A stretch of 64,000 nt of DNA from Porites lobata (GCA_942486035.1 CALNXK010000022.1:3598501-3662500), one strand, 5' to 3'; positions 1 through 14,200 are shown, counted from the first letter of the stretch. Numbers and translations are program-made. The notes: generated from the sequence alone by a model not told the origin.

Positions 1-191
1 AGTTAAACTGCACTTAGCTTTTTAAGCTACATATTGTCTACAGGCACTCCACTCAAATAATAATATAACTAGAAACAAAAACTCCAAATAGAACAAAAAG
101 AGATTTAAAAACCCAGCTGACCGTGCAGAAAGCAACCAGTTAGGCTCAAACATGGCAGGGGATTTGACCTTGGGATGACCAAGAAACAAAT

Positions 192-282
192 TCTGCGAGC
201 GGTCGGAGTGGGACTCGAACCAGGTACTGCTTGAATGTAAGTCCAATACACCATGGCCAGTCACTTAGCCACGCTGCCTCCC
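192..282 (-). repeat. tRNA-derived SINE head (or tRNA pseudogene)
   Basis: On the minus strand the A-box-like TGGCTAAGTGACTGG and an exact B box GGTTCGAGTCC lie at tRNA spacing. The acceptor stem does not pair, so this is a SINE 5' region or pseudogene, not a working tRNA. Confidence 0.55.
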
Positions 283-628
283 TATCTCATGCCAAGTTAA
301 GGTCACAAGCAAACATAAGGCCATTTAAAGGAGAATCTGTAAATAATTTATCAGATATCACTTGGGGATATTTTCTGCTTGTCCCTTTACAGTTATTTCA
401 GGAAAACAAAGATATCAGACACATATGGTAGAAAGTTATATTGCTTACTGTCAACTCGCTTTCTGCTATCAAAAATGTTTTCTTTATTAAAATGTCACTT
501 TCTGAAGGGTCAAGTATTTTAGTTGTCTCATAGTTAGTTATAATTATTTTCCACAACCCACCCTGTACCGTGGAACTGGAGAAGTCAGCAATTCAAGTCC
601 TCTAAATTCCTGGTGATTCTGCTTAAGT

Positions 629-996
629 CCCCCAGGGGGGACTCTGCATATGGAAGGGGTGGGGATGCTCTTTGTCTCACTTAGGGATGTAAATTTCAGA
701 TTTTGGTCTCACTTAGGGTGTTCTGGGCAAAACACCATCTTATTTAGCTGTGAAGGTCTCGTTTAGGGTTGCACACAAAAAAATGTAAAAATATATATTT
801 GATATGTATATTTTTAATTCATTTTATTTACTTCATTCATATAATCCAAGTTTTATCATTTATCTGTGTTTTAACATGGTCTCTTTTAGGGGTCAAAAAA
901 AGCTTGGGCCACGCCCAGATCAGTCTCCTTTAGGGGTTTAATTCAAATTTCCGACAAGCATCCCCACCCCTTTCATATGTGGTGTCCCCCCCTCCG
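629..996. mobile_element. TIR element, class with about 6-bp TSD and internal TTAGGG-like words
   Basis: Ends CCCCCAGGGGGGACTC and (inverted) CGGAGGGGGGACACC continue into matching GGGGTGGGGATGC, about 40 bp of TIR. Flanks TTAAGT / TTAATT look like a 6-bp TSD with one mismatch. The inside repeats TCTC(A/T)(C/T)TTAGGG about five times. Confidence 0.6.
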
Positions 997-2031
997 TTAA
1001 TTCCACGCACATCAGTGGAACTTTCATTTTTAGAGAGGCCATCCCAATTTAATGCTTCGTTTCCCATCGCCCGACCGACCCATTTTTTGGAAAAGTAAAA
1101 ATAAAAAATTCCAGAATCACTTGTAAAGAAGCAAGTACTTTAATTTACAAACACACGATCTTGTCTTATTAACACCAATTGTCTTAAATTATCGTCGATA
1201 CTTCGTTTTTGTAGCCTTTTTAGACATTTGATAGTCCTGTTAATATACATCTTTTACCATCTGATTATATCTTGCAGACTAAACGTGAGTGTTAATATGC
1301 AATCATGTGTTCATTTTGTTTTTGTTTTTGTTTTTTTTGGCCCGACCGACCGACCCACCTTCACGAGAGGAAGGGCGATGCAAAACGAAACATTTTATTG
1401 GGATGGCCAGATGACTGTATTTATTGAGTGCAACACTTTTCTATTCACTCAATTCTTTACTTACATTTTGCTTCCACAGCACGAGAAACAGCTTTATCAT
1501 GCGGCAATGTGTCAGTTCCATCAATGCTACCTGCTTGCAAAGGGTGGTAAAACTTTGCCAAAGGGGTCCAGTTATTCCAAGTTGGAATTTCATACCCCAC
1601 CTCTACTTTGGTCACCTGATCACTCACTGATTCCATTTTAAAGAGTAACCAGTACAAATTTTCTCGAGCTAGTTTGTGACACGACCTCTACTGCTGAAAT
1701 TGAGTTAAATATTCACAAAACCGTTCCACATGCCAAGACCAATCCATCCAAGATCCGTCCGCCATGTTGGAAAATTATAAGCCCGTTGTTTTCTGGGTAG
1801 GTTCAGGCCCAGTTTGTCACGTCCATTGTTGTGGCGCGGTTTGTTTTGTTACCCGCGTTTTTATATGAGGGCATCAGATTTCTTGAACGGAGGATTAGCC
1901 AGTTCAGTTCTCAAAATGCGGGAAATTTGACGTGCTATTTGGCTTAACGCCTTTCTCTTGACTTTGAAGAGGGTTTAGGACCATGTGTAGAATCTGAAGC
2001 GAGTTAAATTGCGGCGTCAAAGCGAGAAATA

Positions 2032-2284
2032 ATGGCGAAAGATAACGACAGTTCGTCACGTGGAGATGAAGCTCTTCGCCTTCAAGTCACTAAAAATATC
2101 CGCGCCCTTCTTATTTCTGCACCACATGGTCTTACAGTGGCCGAAATACAAAAAGACTATAATACCTGGATGGGAAGACCGCTTCCGTTTCGTGAAATGG
2201 GGTACAAGACACCTTTAGACCTGCTCAAAGACATGCCGAATGTCACTCGACCAACCTGGGAAAATGGCGTATTGGTTTTGAGAG
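2032..2284 (+). other. TDRD5: TDRD5-like exon 1: LOTUS/OST-HTH domain 1
   Basis: First coding exon, 84 codons plus one base, starting at ATG in the context AATAATGGCG and ending at donor AGAG|GTAGGC. It encodes the winged-helix LOTUS fold: a helix with IRALLISAPHGL, then the hydrophobic motif near LLKDMPNV. No in-frame ATG with better context is obvious upstream. Confidence 0.85.
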
Positions 2285-5200
2285 GTAGGCGGTTTATAAG
2301 CACAAGCTTAATTGTTCACAACTGATCGTACTAGCTAGAAAGAAGATTGTGATTCTGCATGTTTCAATGAACAGTTAAAGCTGCACATACAATACGTTTC
2401 AGTTCATTGTTTTATGTTATGACCCCAGGGGCTCCACTCACATATTTTAATGACGGGGGGGTCCGACAGAGGTTCATATTTTATACCCCAAAAAGTCCCA
2501 ACTTCAGAATTTGTCTACCCAAAAAAATCCCTACTTTTTTTAGCATACCCCAGAAAATCCCTCAGTGTTTTTGCATCAGCAAATTTTATTATTTATCTTC
2601 TGGAAAGCTAAAACATGCCAACTTCAACTTTGGTTTTGGTCAAAAACAAAACTATAAATTGCGCTTATGTTATTTTTTATTTGAGCTGGTGAAAAATACA
2701 ATACCCCCAAAAAATCCCTCCGTTGTTTTCGCGACCCAAAAAAATCCCGGCGGCTTTCATAGACCCAAAAAAATCCCTTTTGGCCAAAATGTCAGACCCA
2801 AAAGAATCCTTTGGACTCCTCCGTCATTAAAATATGTGAGTGGGGCCCCTGGGGTTATGACAGTTCAAGCCGGCTGTTTTGGAAAAATTAAGAGCTTTCA
2901 TCAGGATTGTTCATCTAAGTACCATCTGCCTTGAGCAAATATACGAAATTAAATAAAAAAGCACACAAACCTGAATTACAATATGGCAGTTGTTGTTAAA
3001 CCTTAGGTACAAAGTGTTACGTTTTTCGGTGTGGAGTGTGTTGAGCATTTCAGAAACAATAGAAAAAAGAAAGAGATCTCTTTGGTACAGTCTTTGCATG
3101 ATGATATTCCTTTCAAAGAAGTTTGGCATGGTCATGCTAATATTAGGTGTATTGAGGATTTACATGTAAATAGACAAAACCACCAAGAGAAGTTGGTAGG
3201 TCAGGTTGAAAAAGGTTTATTTGAAGGTTTGCTTGGAATAAAAAGTGCCAGGGGGGTGCTCTGAATGTCAAGTGATGGGGATGATCAAAGGATTTTTTTG
3301 GGTTTCAAATTTTCAATTCTGGGATTTTTGGGGGGTGGGAAAATTTGGCAAGTATTTTTTTGGGGTGGCTTGATTTATGTAGGGATTATTTGGAGAATTT
3401 TTCGTGTTACTTTGGAAATTTTCGAGGCTCAGAAATTCTGCATGGGATTTTTTGTGGGTTAATTTTTGGCCTAGGGATTTTTGGGGGTTTTGTTGGAACC
3501 CCTAGGGATTTTTTGGTTTTTTTATTTTTTCCCCCATTCAATCATCCCCATTACTTGAATTCTGGAGTATGCCCCCCCGGGTAAAAAGCCTGGAGTAACT
3601 TCTATCAAACTTGCAAGATTCTCTCTGAAATTACCTTTTATTTGCTTGTGTTCGTAAAATGTAATTTGTATCTTGTCAATTTGCAGGGATCGCAGATGCT
3701 GCAACAAGGCACATAGCTAGTCTAGTGTCTCGTCAAAAAAAGTCTGCACCTAAGAGAAAAACTCGCCCTACTACATATCGCCCGGAACGAGAACCTGTAG
3801 TACCTCACTTTATAAGAACGCAGATAAAAGAACTTTTAAGTGGTTATCCTTCTGGCTTGCTAGGGTCAATGTTCGCACTAGCATTCCATCGCAGGTTTGG
3901 TCAGGAACTCAGTTATGAAAAGCTTAGATTTAAATCACTCGGCCATCTTCTTGAGTCAATGTCAGATATAGTGAGAATTGAAGATATGCGAGGTGGAGGA
4001 TACAGAGTTTATGGGAAAACAAATGATAAAGTTAATTTAGGTATGTTAAATTCTGTAGACTTTTTTTTGCCTTGGATAAATGCTAAGGCTATTTTCACTA
4101 CTGATCAACACCTGATAGAAGTTAACCTAAAGCCAGGGTGTAACAAAAACCAGGGTTTCGTACACAGTCTTAAATTCTTGAAAAAGTTTTGAAATTTGCC
4201 CAACAGTTTTGCCAAAGCTGGAAAAAGTCTGGAAAAATGGTAACAAGTCTTGAGTTTTTTTCAAAGCTGCAACAAATGCTTTATAAGTGAAAGTTTTTTT
4301 TCATTTTGGTCAAATCTTATATAATCTCACCACTACGTTTGCAGTGCATCGTGAAAAAAGCTTTGTTCCTTCGTTTTTTAAGGTCTGTTTTGATCACCTA
4401 TTTGATAACCTTGAGTCTGGAAAAAGAATTTATTAGGGCCATTTATACGAGGAAAAATAAGACGCGTCTTACATAAGATGCGAATTTTCCGTATAAACGG
4501 CAAATTTCGTCTAAAATAAGACGCAGCTTAGCTAAGACGCGTCTTACTAGATAAGACATGCTCGTATAAATGGTACAGTTCGCGTCTTATTTAAGACGCG
4601 TCTTGTATAAGACGCGTCTTATTTTTCCTCGTATAAATGGCCCTAATGTTTTAGAAAGAAGTTTGGAAGTCTTGAATTTTGGATCTGAAAATCTGTACAA
4701 GCCCTGAAACCCTGATAACCTAGGGCTTAAAGTGGAACCCCTTGGGTTATTCTCTTTTTTTCCAACAATTTGCTTGGTGGGCAATCAATAACATTAGTTT
4801 GTCACCTTTTATGAACCAAGATTTGTGTTAGCTCCTCAGAAACCTTGGACTAGTTGATTGAAGGAACACCTTACCCTAAGTTGTTTTTTGTTTTATTTTC
4901 TTGTCTGGAAATAAGTGAAAGTGTTTCCAACTACATGTTAATGATGCCCTTTGCACTTTCAAGATTGACCAATCTGTGTTTATTCCAGAAAATGTAGTGA
5001 TAGGAATGTCAAGAATTGCATAAATTATTTTTTCCTTGTTTATGAGCAGGTGTTAAAACTGCTGATCCAGGTGACAGCTTGCCAACCAGATCTGAAAGTG
5101 CTCCAACATTTTCCCAAGCCACTGCTGAAAAGAGAAACTATAGACCCACACCTAACAACAATAACAATAACAACACAGAAATTAATAGAAGTAAGCAAGA

Positions 5201-8200
5201 AACCATGTCTTCTATTAAAGTGAAGCTTGATAAAAGTAGTGGAATTGATGAACAGTTACAAGAGGAATGTAGACAGGTATGAGACATTGTGACAATCCCC
5301 TGTGAGGCTTTTTGGCATTAATAAAAAACAAATGTCTCTTTTTAATGATAAAATTGAGCTTACTCCCGATTCATATCCGCCATCTGTGCACGCGCGTTAG
5401 GATTGACGGGAAAAAAGCAATGTCATGTGGAATTTCAGGGGGCGAACAAGTGTAAAAAATTGCTAGTACAAGCAATCGAGGTAAAGTTTGTTTTTTTGAT
5501 CAAACTGAGACGATGATTTAATAGTCATGCAAAATGCACAGTTCAAGTTTCGTTTGTAAACTTAAATGCTTTTCTATCCTTACTCTGGGGTTATTAAGGT
5601 GGCTGAACACCAGCATGCAAAGAAAGTACTGTCCGATAGCCCGGGGCTAGTGGATTTGCTATCGGGCTAGTGATTTTTGTTCTTAACTTGCCCGACGGGC
5701 AAGTGTTGTTTTTTGGGGAAATTCAAATTCAGACCCATTGTAAGCAATCCTGGTGATCAAGAAGGGTTTGAGGGCTAGTTGAAATGACTTGTGGGCTAGT
5801 ACGTGCTAGCTACAGCTTGCCCGAATGGCAGGCTGTAAAGCTGACTTTCTTTGTACCCTGAACAAAGTTTTGCAGGCAGTCAGCGTCAACTCGCGTGACG
5901 GCTAGTGTTTTAAATTAGACGAACAAACACGGTGGCGATAAAGCAATGGTGCACAGAAGACGATTTCACAAAATGGGCAATTCCAGAAAATATCCATACC
6001 CAACCACGGACGGCTTCCATGTTTTATCCCCCCCTTGCCTTCGGAAATTCCAAAATGCGTTACCCCCCCATGCCCTCAGAATTCCATAATCGTGAACCCC
6101 CCCTCCCCTTCAGAATTTCCGTTTTTTTGGAAGTACATTTTCAACTTAGCAACGCCTATATGAACAAACGAACATGACTTTATGCTTCCTCAAGGCTGTG
6201 ATCTAGCGGCGCCAGGCGACAAGCTTTCAGACTCTAACCTACCGCTAGTAGGTCCGAATTTGGCAATAAAAATAAACACCACTAACGGCAATTTTACTCC
6301 TCTTTGTTTTCTTGTGCTGTTTTGACGTTTACAAAGCAAAATAGCTCAAATTCAGACCGTTAAAATCTTTCGGTGGTCAAATATGCCGTCGAGGCCCGTT
6401 GCGTCCTTTTATACGTCATGTAGTGTGCACGAAAAGTGTTCTAATCTGACAGGCGTTCCTGGGAAGCTAGGGACTGGTGCGAGTTTTTTTACTGTTCATC
6501 GGACGGGAAGAGTAACAAGAAACTTGCAAGCAGTAAGATACATATTCCGTTTTTTTTTTCATGTGACAAGAAATTCATCAAGGTTAATGTGAAACCCACG
6601 TTTTACTGTTCACTTCTATAAGTTATGAGCGTAAACACGTGTCTGATCTATCGATGCTTGTCTTCTGCTTCCGCGGTCATACGTTCGTGGTTTATTTACG
6701 AACTACAAAAGTCCACAACAATAGCGTTTTCAAGGAACTCACTCTACACTTTCTACTCCAGAAATCCCACCTGTGGAATTGCGCCATGCCTTCGGATTTC
6801 CAGTCGTAAATACCCCCCCATGCCCTCAGAATTCCATAATCGTGAACCCCCCCTCCCCTTCGGAAATCCTAAAAGCCGTCCGTGGTATGGTATGGATATT
6901 TTCTGGAATCGCCCAATCTGCTTATTAAAATTTTGTGATATTTGGCAGAAGTCTTACTTTAAAATGGAAGGTGAACAGACGAATTTTGTGACACATTTAA
7001 TAACTACAGTACAATTATACTATTGATTATCTAAAAACCCGTCTGTTAAAATTTGGTCAAATAAGTTTCAAATGGTAATGATTAATTATAATAAGCTGTG
7101 TGCAAGTTTATAGGAAAATCTAATGAGAGAATCCTATGTAAACTAAGCAAAAGTGAAAATTTAAGGTTGTGTTCAGTCGTTCATGTTGCCATTGAAACTG
7201 CGAAAATGTCAAATTTTACCTGTCAATCAAAATCTTTCATCAGTATATTTTTCACTTGCCCAAGTTTCAGCCTGTGAGCTGCAACCTTTCTCTTGCCATA
7301 ATTTGGCAAATGACATATACTCACAAACTGCCTAAACTGTGTTTTCGGCCACCTTAAAGCAGCGTGCAAAGAAAGTAGTGTCTGACAGCCTGGCGCTAGT
7401 GGATTTTGCTATCGGGCCAGTGAATTCTGTTTTTAACTTGCCCAACGAGCAGGTGATGTTTTTTGAGGAATTTGAATAACAGAAAAACTGTGAAATCAAT
7501 TCTGCTAGTCAAAAAGTTTGTGGGGCTAGTTGAAATGACGTCTGGACTAGTAAATGCTGGCTTCAGCTTGCCTGAATGGCAAGTTGTAAAAATGATTTCC
7601 TTTGCACCCTGTTAAAGGTTGTACCAGTAATCCATGTTATCGCCAAGACCAGATATGTATAGAGTGATTAGGTTCAATTGGTGTTACCCATTTAAGCCAG
7701 CTGGTATGTGATCTGTAATTCTCTATGCTATGTGAGGTTGGAGGTTTAGTTTAAAATACACATACTATTAATAATAATGAACTCTTAAATATTCAGTTGT
7801 TTGTTAATTTTAAGGTGTTGGCTAGAAGACCCAATGGCATATGGGCAGCTCGTTTTGCAATAGAATTCAAGGTGTGTGGTTAGTAATCATATTGGTGCAT
7901 TTGATTTGGAGATAATGGTTGTGGTCACATCTGCGACGTAACTAAAGTTTAACTTAAGTTAGTGTCAAGTTACGTGATGTTATACCTAACTGTAGTTAGT
8001 GCTTTCAGTTAACATTGCGGTCACACCATGCAGTTAACAACAGTTAGTTCTAATTAGCATATTTAAATTTTTTGTTTGTTGTTTTTGGTTTCCCCCTCGC
8101 TTCACGCTTGGTTTTTATTTTGCATATGTATGCTCATCTAGCATGTGCGAAAAGAAGTGTCACATTCTGATTGGTTGTTTGTTTGTAAACTTAAGACTAA

Positions 8201-11200
8201 CCCACAAACCCTGCTTGGGTGCCATCAATTTACATGCTCTTAAATACAAATGGACAAAAAACCATCTACTTTTATTGGCTGTGGTCAAATCTGGGCTACT
8301 AACTATAGTTAAGACGGGGATAACTATAGTTAGCTATTTCAGTAATGTGATCGCTTCTCTGTTTGCTCTAAATATAATTAGAAAATTTACGCCTTGGTGA
8401 TCCAAAACAATACAGACCAACTATAGTTATAGTCATTTAAGGGTCCTCATGAAACATAAACTATATAAAAATAAATTAAGACAAGTTATTATTTAGAAGA
8501 TAAAATAATTATTAATATTTAGTCTCCAGTACTTGACCAATTCTCACTTACATGTAAAATATCCTCCTATTTCAGAAACTTCATAACAGAGAAATCAATA
8601 TCAAGATGCTAGGTTTTAGTAGTATGATAGAGTTTATGTCTGCTATGCCAAATGTTGTTCGAATAGAAAGGCCTACCAAGCTTGACTGGCTTCTTTTTCT
8701 AGCTGGAAAAGGTTAGTTGTAAATGTGTTCTTTTTTTAAGTTGGTGAAAATTAATTCTCTCCTTGTGATATCAGCTCTTTGATATATGATTTTGTTGAGT
8801 ATTTTTTTGTTTACATCCTCTGTAGATGAAGACAAGGAAAATGAAACCACAAACTATTCAAGAACGAATGGCGAAATTCCTGCTCCCACAGAAAAACCGA
8901 AAGATCCTGTTTCTCCAACTGTGCCTGGTAATCCGCTTAACTTACCTGATGGAGTGGGAAGGGGAGTATACTTCTCTAAAGTTAGGCTTCCGGAGTGCGG
9001 ATTCATCGAAGTCTGTGTTACCCATGTTATTGATCCTCATCATTTCTGGGTGATGACTATTGACAACTGGCCGAAGCTTAAAGCTCTTACTGAGGAGATG
9101 AAGTGAGTAGTTATTGGTTATGAGGGATTTGAATTGGAAGGTGGATAATTTAAGCTTGTGGATGACTTTTTTAAAGGCCCTTTACAATTTTCGGGTTTAA
9201 AGACTTTCCTCCTGTCCCTCAGAATTATTTCCAGTTACACTGTACATTTGAGTCTATTTATAAACAGAATCCTAAAGGGGGGTCACATTGACCCTATTAA
9301 AAGCCTCGTAGGATTGACTTCCCATAGGCATTTGTCAAAAGATGCTTTGTGGAGTTATGAGAGGTTTGCTTCACACTGTGTAACCCCACTCTGTTGTTCT
9401 AGATGTCCGTTCCAGTACCTCTCTCTAAGTAACCAAAACAAATTATTGACTTTGGATTTCCTGTTTTGCAGGCAGTTTTATTCCAGTAGAGAAAGTGCAA
9501 GGTACAGAATGCCTGAGTGGTTCATTTCTGTTGGACAGGTGAGTGTGAGCAAGAGTAATATGTTTCTTAAAAGTAATTGTTTGCTGTAAAGAAAGTTAAA
9601 ACCCAAAGAACTTCCTAGCTCAGGGCTGCAAATAACGGCCGGTCAACGGACAATGTCCGGCCTGATCACGGACTTGACCGGTCAAACTCCGGTTTTGCCA
9701 GTCATTTTGACCGGTCATTTTTGGATACAAACACTTTATTTTCCATACAGTTGTCGCTTAATGCTCTATAACGCTGCAATGATTTCTTTTTTCTTTGGCG
9801 TTTTTTGCTGCTTTGCACTAAACCCTTCTAAGAAAAAGAACGCCGCAATAAATTAATTTCATGTCGTCATGTCGTAATCTAACGCAACAAAGTGAATAAC
9901 AAACTGAGTTGGAAAGTAACGCAACGTTGCAAGTCGTACTGTACTTTCGGCTTTGCTGTAATCAGCAATGTGACCTTCTTTGGGAATTCGAAGGAATTCA
10001 AGCAAATCGATCGCAATTCTCAACAGGTTGTCCTGTGTTTCTCCGGAAATAAATGTTAGCGCATCGATTAATAATAATTTCTTTTATGTCAAACATGAAT
10101 CTCGTTTGCAGACTCGATTCCAGAATGGTCTGATAAAGATTTAAGCTACTCAAGAGGGAAGGTCGTCATCTATCGCGGTGCTAGATTCTCGTTCTTGTAA
10201 ACAACTTTATGCAAATTTCTGTTGACATTTAAGCCCTTTGCGATAAAATGTTACGCGATGACCCAAATTTATTTATTGACTTCTGATCATCAACACGCTG
10301 TTTGTGGAACAAACTTCTCGCCAATGCAAATCAACTTCTTTGCTGAAAATATCAGCGACGATTCTTCTTTGAGGAAGTGACTTTCGATCACGTGCCAGGC
10401 AAAGAAAAAGATCAAGTTTCACCGATGTTCATTTCAGAACATCAACGTAAAACAAGCGTGTGCAGATTTTGTAAAATAACCCAATTTTTTTGTTTTGTTT
10501 TTTTCGTAATTTCTAAAGTTTGCTGAACTGTGTGTGTATTCCGTTTCCTGAACCTTGGGAGTTTGAAAAGGATTTACGCTTCACTTTTTACCTCTAGAGA
10601 CTTTATACACCGCTGTGCAATGATACTCAAGGTAGAACGTAACATTAAAACACGCGAAAACCGAGGAAAGGAACTCTACAACGTGCGAATGCATTTTTCA
10701 CCAATTTACTGTCAAAAATGTGAACGTCAAGTAGTAATAATGATCTATTGCCAGCATAACTGGATATTCCTTAGGGAAAAAAAATTATTAGTATTCATTA
10801 TTTGTCAGGCCAGAATCGGGGTTTGTCCGGGATAAAAAATATTTGGCCAGTCATCATGACCGGCAACCTGCTGTCCGTTATTTTCAGCCCTGTAGCTTTT
10901 CAATTTCCTTGCTGCTTATTGCTTATGCATGTAATTGGCAACTTGAATTATTGGGGTGTTCATTAGGCATCGGAGATTGGAGAATTCTCCATTAACTACA
11001 TAGAGTTCTCCAGCTAATGTTCAATAGCCTATGACTATTTTTTATTCACTGATGTGGAGCCTCTTTCAAAATATTTTCCTGCTACTTTGCACCTTTCTCC
11101 TGCTACTAGAACTCGTAATGAAAACCCTGTGAAATCTTTGTGACAACCAGGGCTGGCTGACATATTTTAGTCATGTTAAGGGACTTTACATTGTTGCATG

Positions 11201-14200
11201 ACAAGTCAAAGAAAATGTGATTAGGAGGCCTTTTAAATATAGCACTAGACCAACCGGTCAAAAAATTTTATTTCTTGCTGGGCTTGTGCAAAGTAAAGAA
11301 GGCATGGGGACATCCCCTCAGCTTCCCCCTTCACAAAAATGGCATGGATCCAACCTCCTTATTTTTGCTTTTCTAAGGAAACCAGGAATTATGAGGCTTT
11401 CGTTTTTGCTGCTCCCCTGTATAGATGAACATTGGGCCTAAAAACAGGTCTTGTCCAGTCATCCAGGATAAATAGATTTTCTTGCTTTGCAAGTAACTTT
11501 GCAAGCTCACTTGCAAAAGGGTCCAGGCAAGTAATCTAGTAAATAAATCACTAAGACAAACAAGGATTGGCCCTGGGCAAGCAAAATATAAGAGCTTCTT
11601 GTCCTGAATTTTTTTTTGAGCTCTGGAAAAAGCATCCAGTCCTCCACCAGAAAATGTCACTAATTTTAAAGGGTGTGGGACATACCAAACAGTAAGATGT
11701 ATAGGTTTACATTCATTGGTTGCTTTGACAGCAGCTTGTTCGATAATTATATCTTTTTTGTTTATCAGGCATGTTGTGCACTCTTTGAGGATGGATCTTG
11801 GTATCGTGGCTTAGTTGTGGGTATACACTCTGTGCACAGTATAGAGGTGTGTACTAAATTATTTTACGATGTTGGCCAAAAGAGTGTCTGAGTTAGCCTG
11901 AGAAGACAGTCAACATTTTGTGATGCCACCGGTGGTTTCCCCTTCAAAATGATGTCTGAGAAATGAGCACAGAAAATCCATACTGATGATGCAACACTTC
12001 CCAGATCTGGGTAGTGCCTCTGATTGGTTGAAGCAAATTTTCGACCAATCAGAATAAGTACCCTAATTTGGGAAGTGATGCATTATAAGTACGGAATTTT
12101 TGCACCTGTTTCGATAGTAGATCCATCATCTTCAGTGTTACATTTTGTGAAATTGCTGTTGAGTTTAAATTGCGCACAATGTTACAAAGTTTGTTACATT
12201 GTGTTGGCAATATTGTGTCTCAGATGTCCTTTCACAGGGAAACCAGTGACGGCATTGCTAAATGTTGGATACCTTCTCAGGTTACCTCTACGTTATTGTT
12301 TGGTGTCCTGCATTTGGCTTGTTCAATATTGAAGTTTCTTTTTTCAGGGTTTATTCTAGAAATAATTGGTTTATGGGACTCTGTAGGTGCTGATTTTAAA
12401 GTTTAGTGAATGGTTAATACATTTAGCAAAATACTTATGATTTCTATTTGGGGCATACTAGATTGGAGGAACTGGAATATTTGAATTCAGACTCTCTTGA
12501 TTAAGTTGTGTGCTTTGTATACTCTTTCATGCAGCCTCTTTTTCTTACATGATTGATTAAGATTGAGCCTTTAGGTGTTTTGTTGACAGATTTTTTATGT
12601 AGATTATGGAAACACAGCTAGAGTGCCTTTATCAAGTCTCCGAGTTCTAAGGTGAGGCCAACTAACTCCAGTTACAGTTTTACACGGTAACTTTAGTTAC
12701 ATGAAGGAAGGTGATGCACAAACTGGCAGAGGATGTTGTAACTATAACTTTACTTTTTTGTTTAGGTCACAGTTTCTGAAATTACCAGCCCAAGCTTTAC
12801 CCAGCAAGTTAGCATACATTCAACCATTTGAAGGGGTGAGATCTTTTACTAACAGAAATGTGTCACTGCTCAAGAAAGATTAAGGGTATAACTTCACTAG
12901 GCTTATCGTAATTTGTTGGTTGAGAAGTTTAAGGACACTATGGAATCTCAGGCAAATCTGTGGTATTGTTTTGGGTTTTTTAATTGTAATTTGAAGGGGG
13001 TAAATGGCCAACTGTTGTTGCTGAAAGTTTCTGCACATTGTAAGTGTTCATCCTGGGCATTTGCCCAAAAATTGAACATGTTTGTGGAACATGCTCTTAC
13101 ATCAAACAGGTGCTCCACATTAGTTAATTTTAAAATCATTTATGCTGGTAAATTAACTTCTATATAGTTTTAAAAGCAGTCAATCGTGGGGCAGTGTTAT
13201 TTTCCTTTTCCGTGTGATACCTAACCAACGTTGCCGTCTCTTGTTATTTACTCCCCTTTAGGAATATATAGTGTTAAAGGAATATAATTCAGATCTGCTG
13301 ATGTCAGTATAATGCTCAGATGAAAATTTCTTTCCATAGATTGATATTTGCACAATACAAATCGATAAATATTACTATTGTTATTATTATTATTATTCTA
13401 TAATTACCAATGTTGCTGATTCACTTAATATATTTTTCATTCTCGTAATGTAACATATTTTGTTGCGATGCAATAATTGCAAACTGTCAATGATTAATGT
13501 GTGCTTACCGTGACATCAATTCTGTTCCGCAATTTAATCTGATTCACCAGGGGGAAGAGTGGTCTCCAGCTGCTACCCATAGATTTTATCATTTGACAAA
13601 GAACTATAAGCATCTGGTTGGGATTGTTTGTGGCGTTAAGGTAAGAATGTAATCTTGTGAGCAAAAATACTCCGCTTTCATTTGTAGGAATAGTCAGTGT
13701 CAAAACACATCACTGTTGTCTGAAAGTAAAGCGTGGTGATTGCTTCAAAACTGGGTAGAAAGTTACTTGGAAATTACAGTCACTGCAGGCACTTTTCAGT
13801 GATGGCAGTGATCATTGTGACGACTGATGGAAAATCTGTTGTAAGGCTTACATCTCTTACTATGACCATGCAGATGGCTGACTTTTTTAGCAACTTTATT
13901 GATCTTAGGAGTCATAATAAATTAAGGAAACCAAGCTTAGTGTTGAACTTGCAGAGTTCTACCAAAGTATAAATCTGTATTTAATGTCGCAGTTCCTTAG
14001 CTCCACATTAAATGTAAGGTTAAGTAAAAACATCACAAGAGGACATGTGGCACAAAGGAGGGAGCACCGCTCTGCAATCGACATGGCAGATGACGTCCAT
14101 AGCGTGACCATAAAGCCTAACTTATCTCCGGTCCGCAGCCTTATTTTTAAAGATCCGCGCCGGATCAGACAAGTTCTAGGTAGGTCCAAAACATACATTT

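Larger units (their letters stand above)
5050..8711 (+). other. TDRD5: TDRD5-like exons 3-5: low-complexity linker and LOTUS domain 3
   Basis: Exon 3 (5050-5276) carries a Ser/Thr/Asn-rich linker with an asparagine run (about 8 Asn). Exons 4 (7815-7871) and 5 (8576-8711) complete a third LOTUS unit, with GIDEQLQEECRQVLARR, NGIWAARFAIEFKKL and the conserved FMSAMPNVVRIE. Exon 4 is a 19-codon micro-exon in phase 0. Confidence 0.8.
8826..12835 (+). other. TDRD5: TDRD5-like exons 6-10: extended Tudor domain
   Basis: Exon 6 gives an acidic/proline-rich linker and the SN-like strand region (CVTHVIDPHHFWVM). Exons 7-8 give FISVGQACCALFEDGSWYRG. Exon 9 gives IFYVDYGNTARVPLSSLRVL, the Tudor core with its aromatic Tyr and Asp-Tyr-Gly-Asn signature. 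Exon 10 ends with LPAQALPSKLAYIQP, typical of the C-terminal strand of extended Tudor domains. Confidence 0.86.

Noticed and set aside
1228..1641. 137-aa + frame upstream of the TDRD5-like gene
   Set aside because: Phe/Val-rich low-complexity composition and no homology recognised; likely chance in AT-rich DNA.
2407..2934. 175-aa frame on the + strand
   Set aside because: It is the translation of the AAAAATCCC-word TIR element and has low complexity.
14041..14120. Possible tRNA (GTGGCACAAAGGAGG A-box-like word)
   Set aside because: No B box at the right distance and no cloverleaf pairing.
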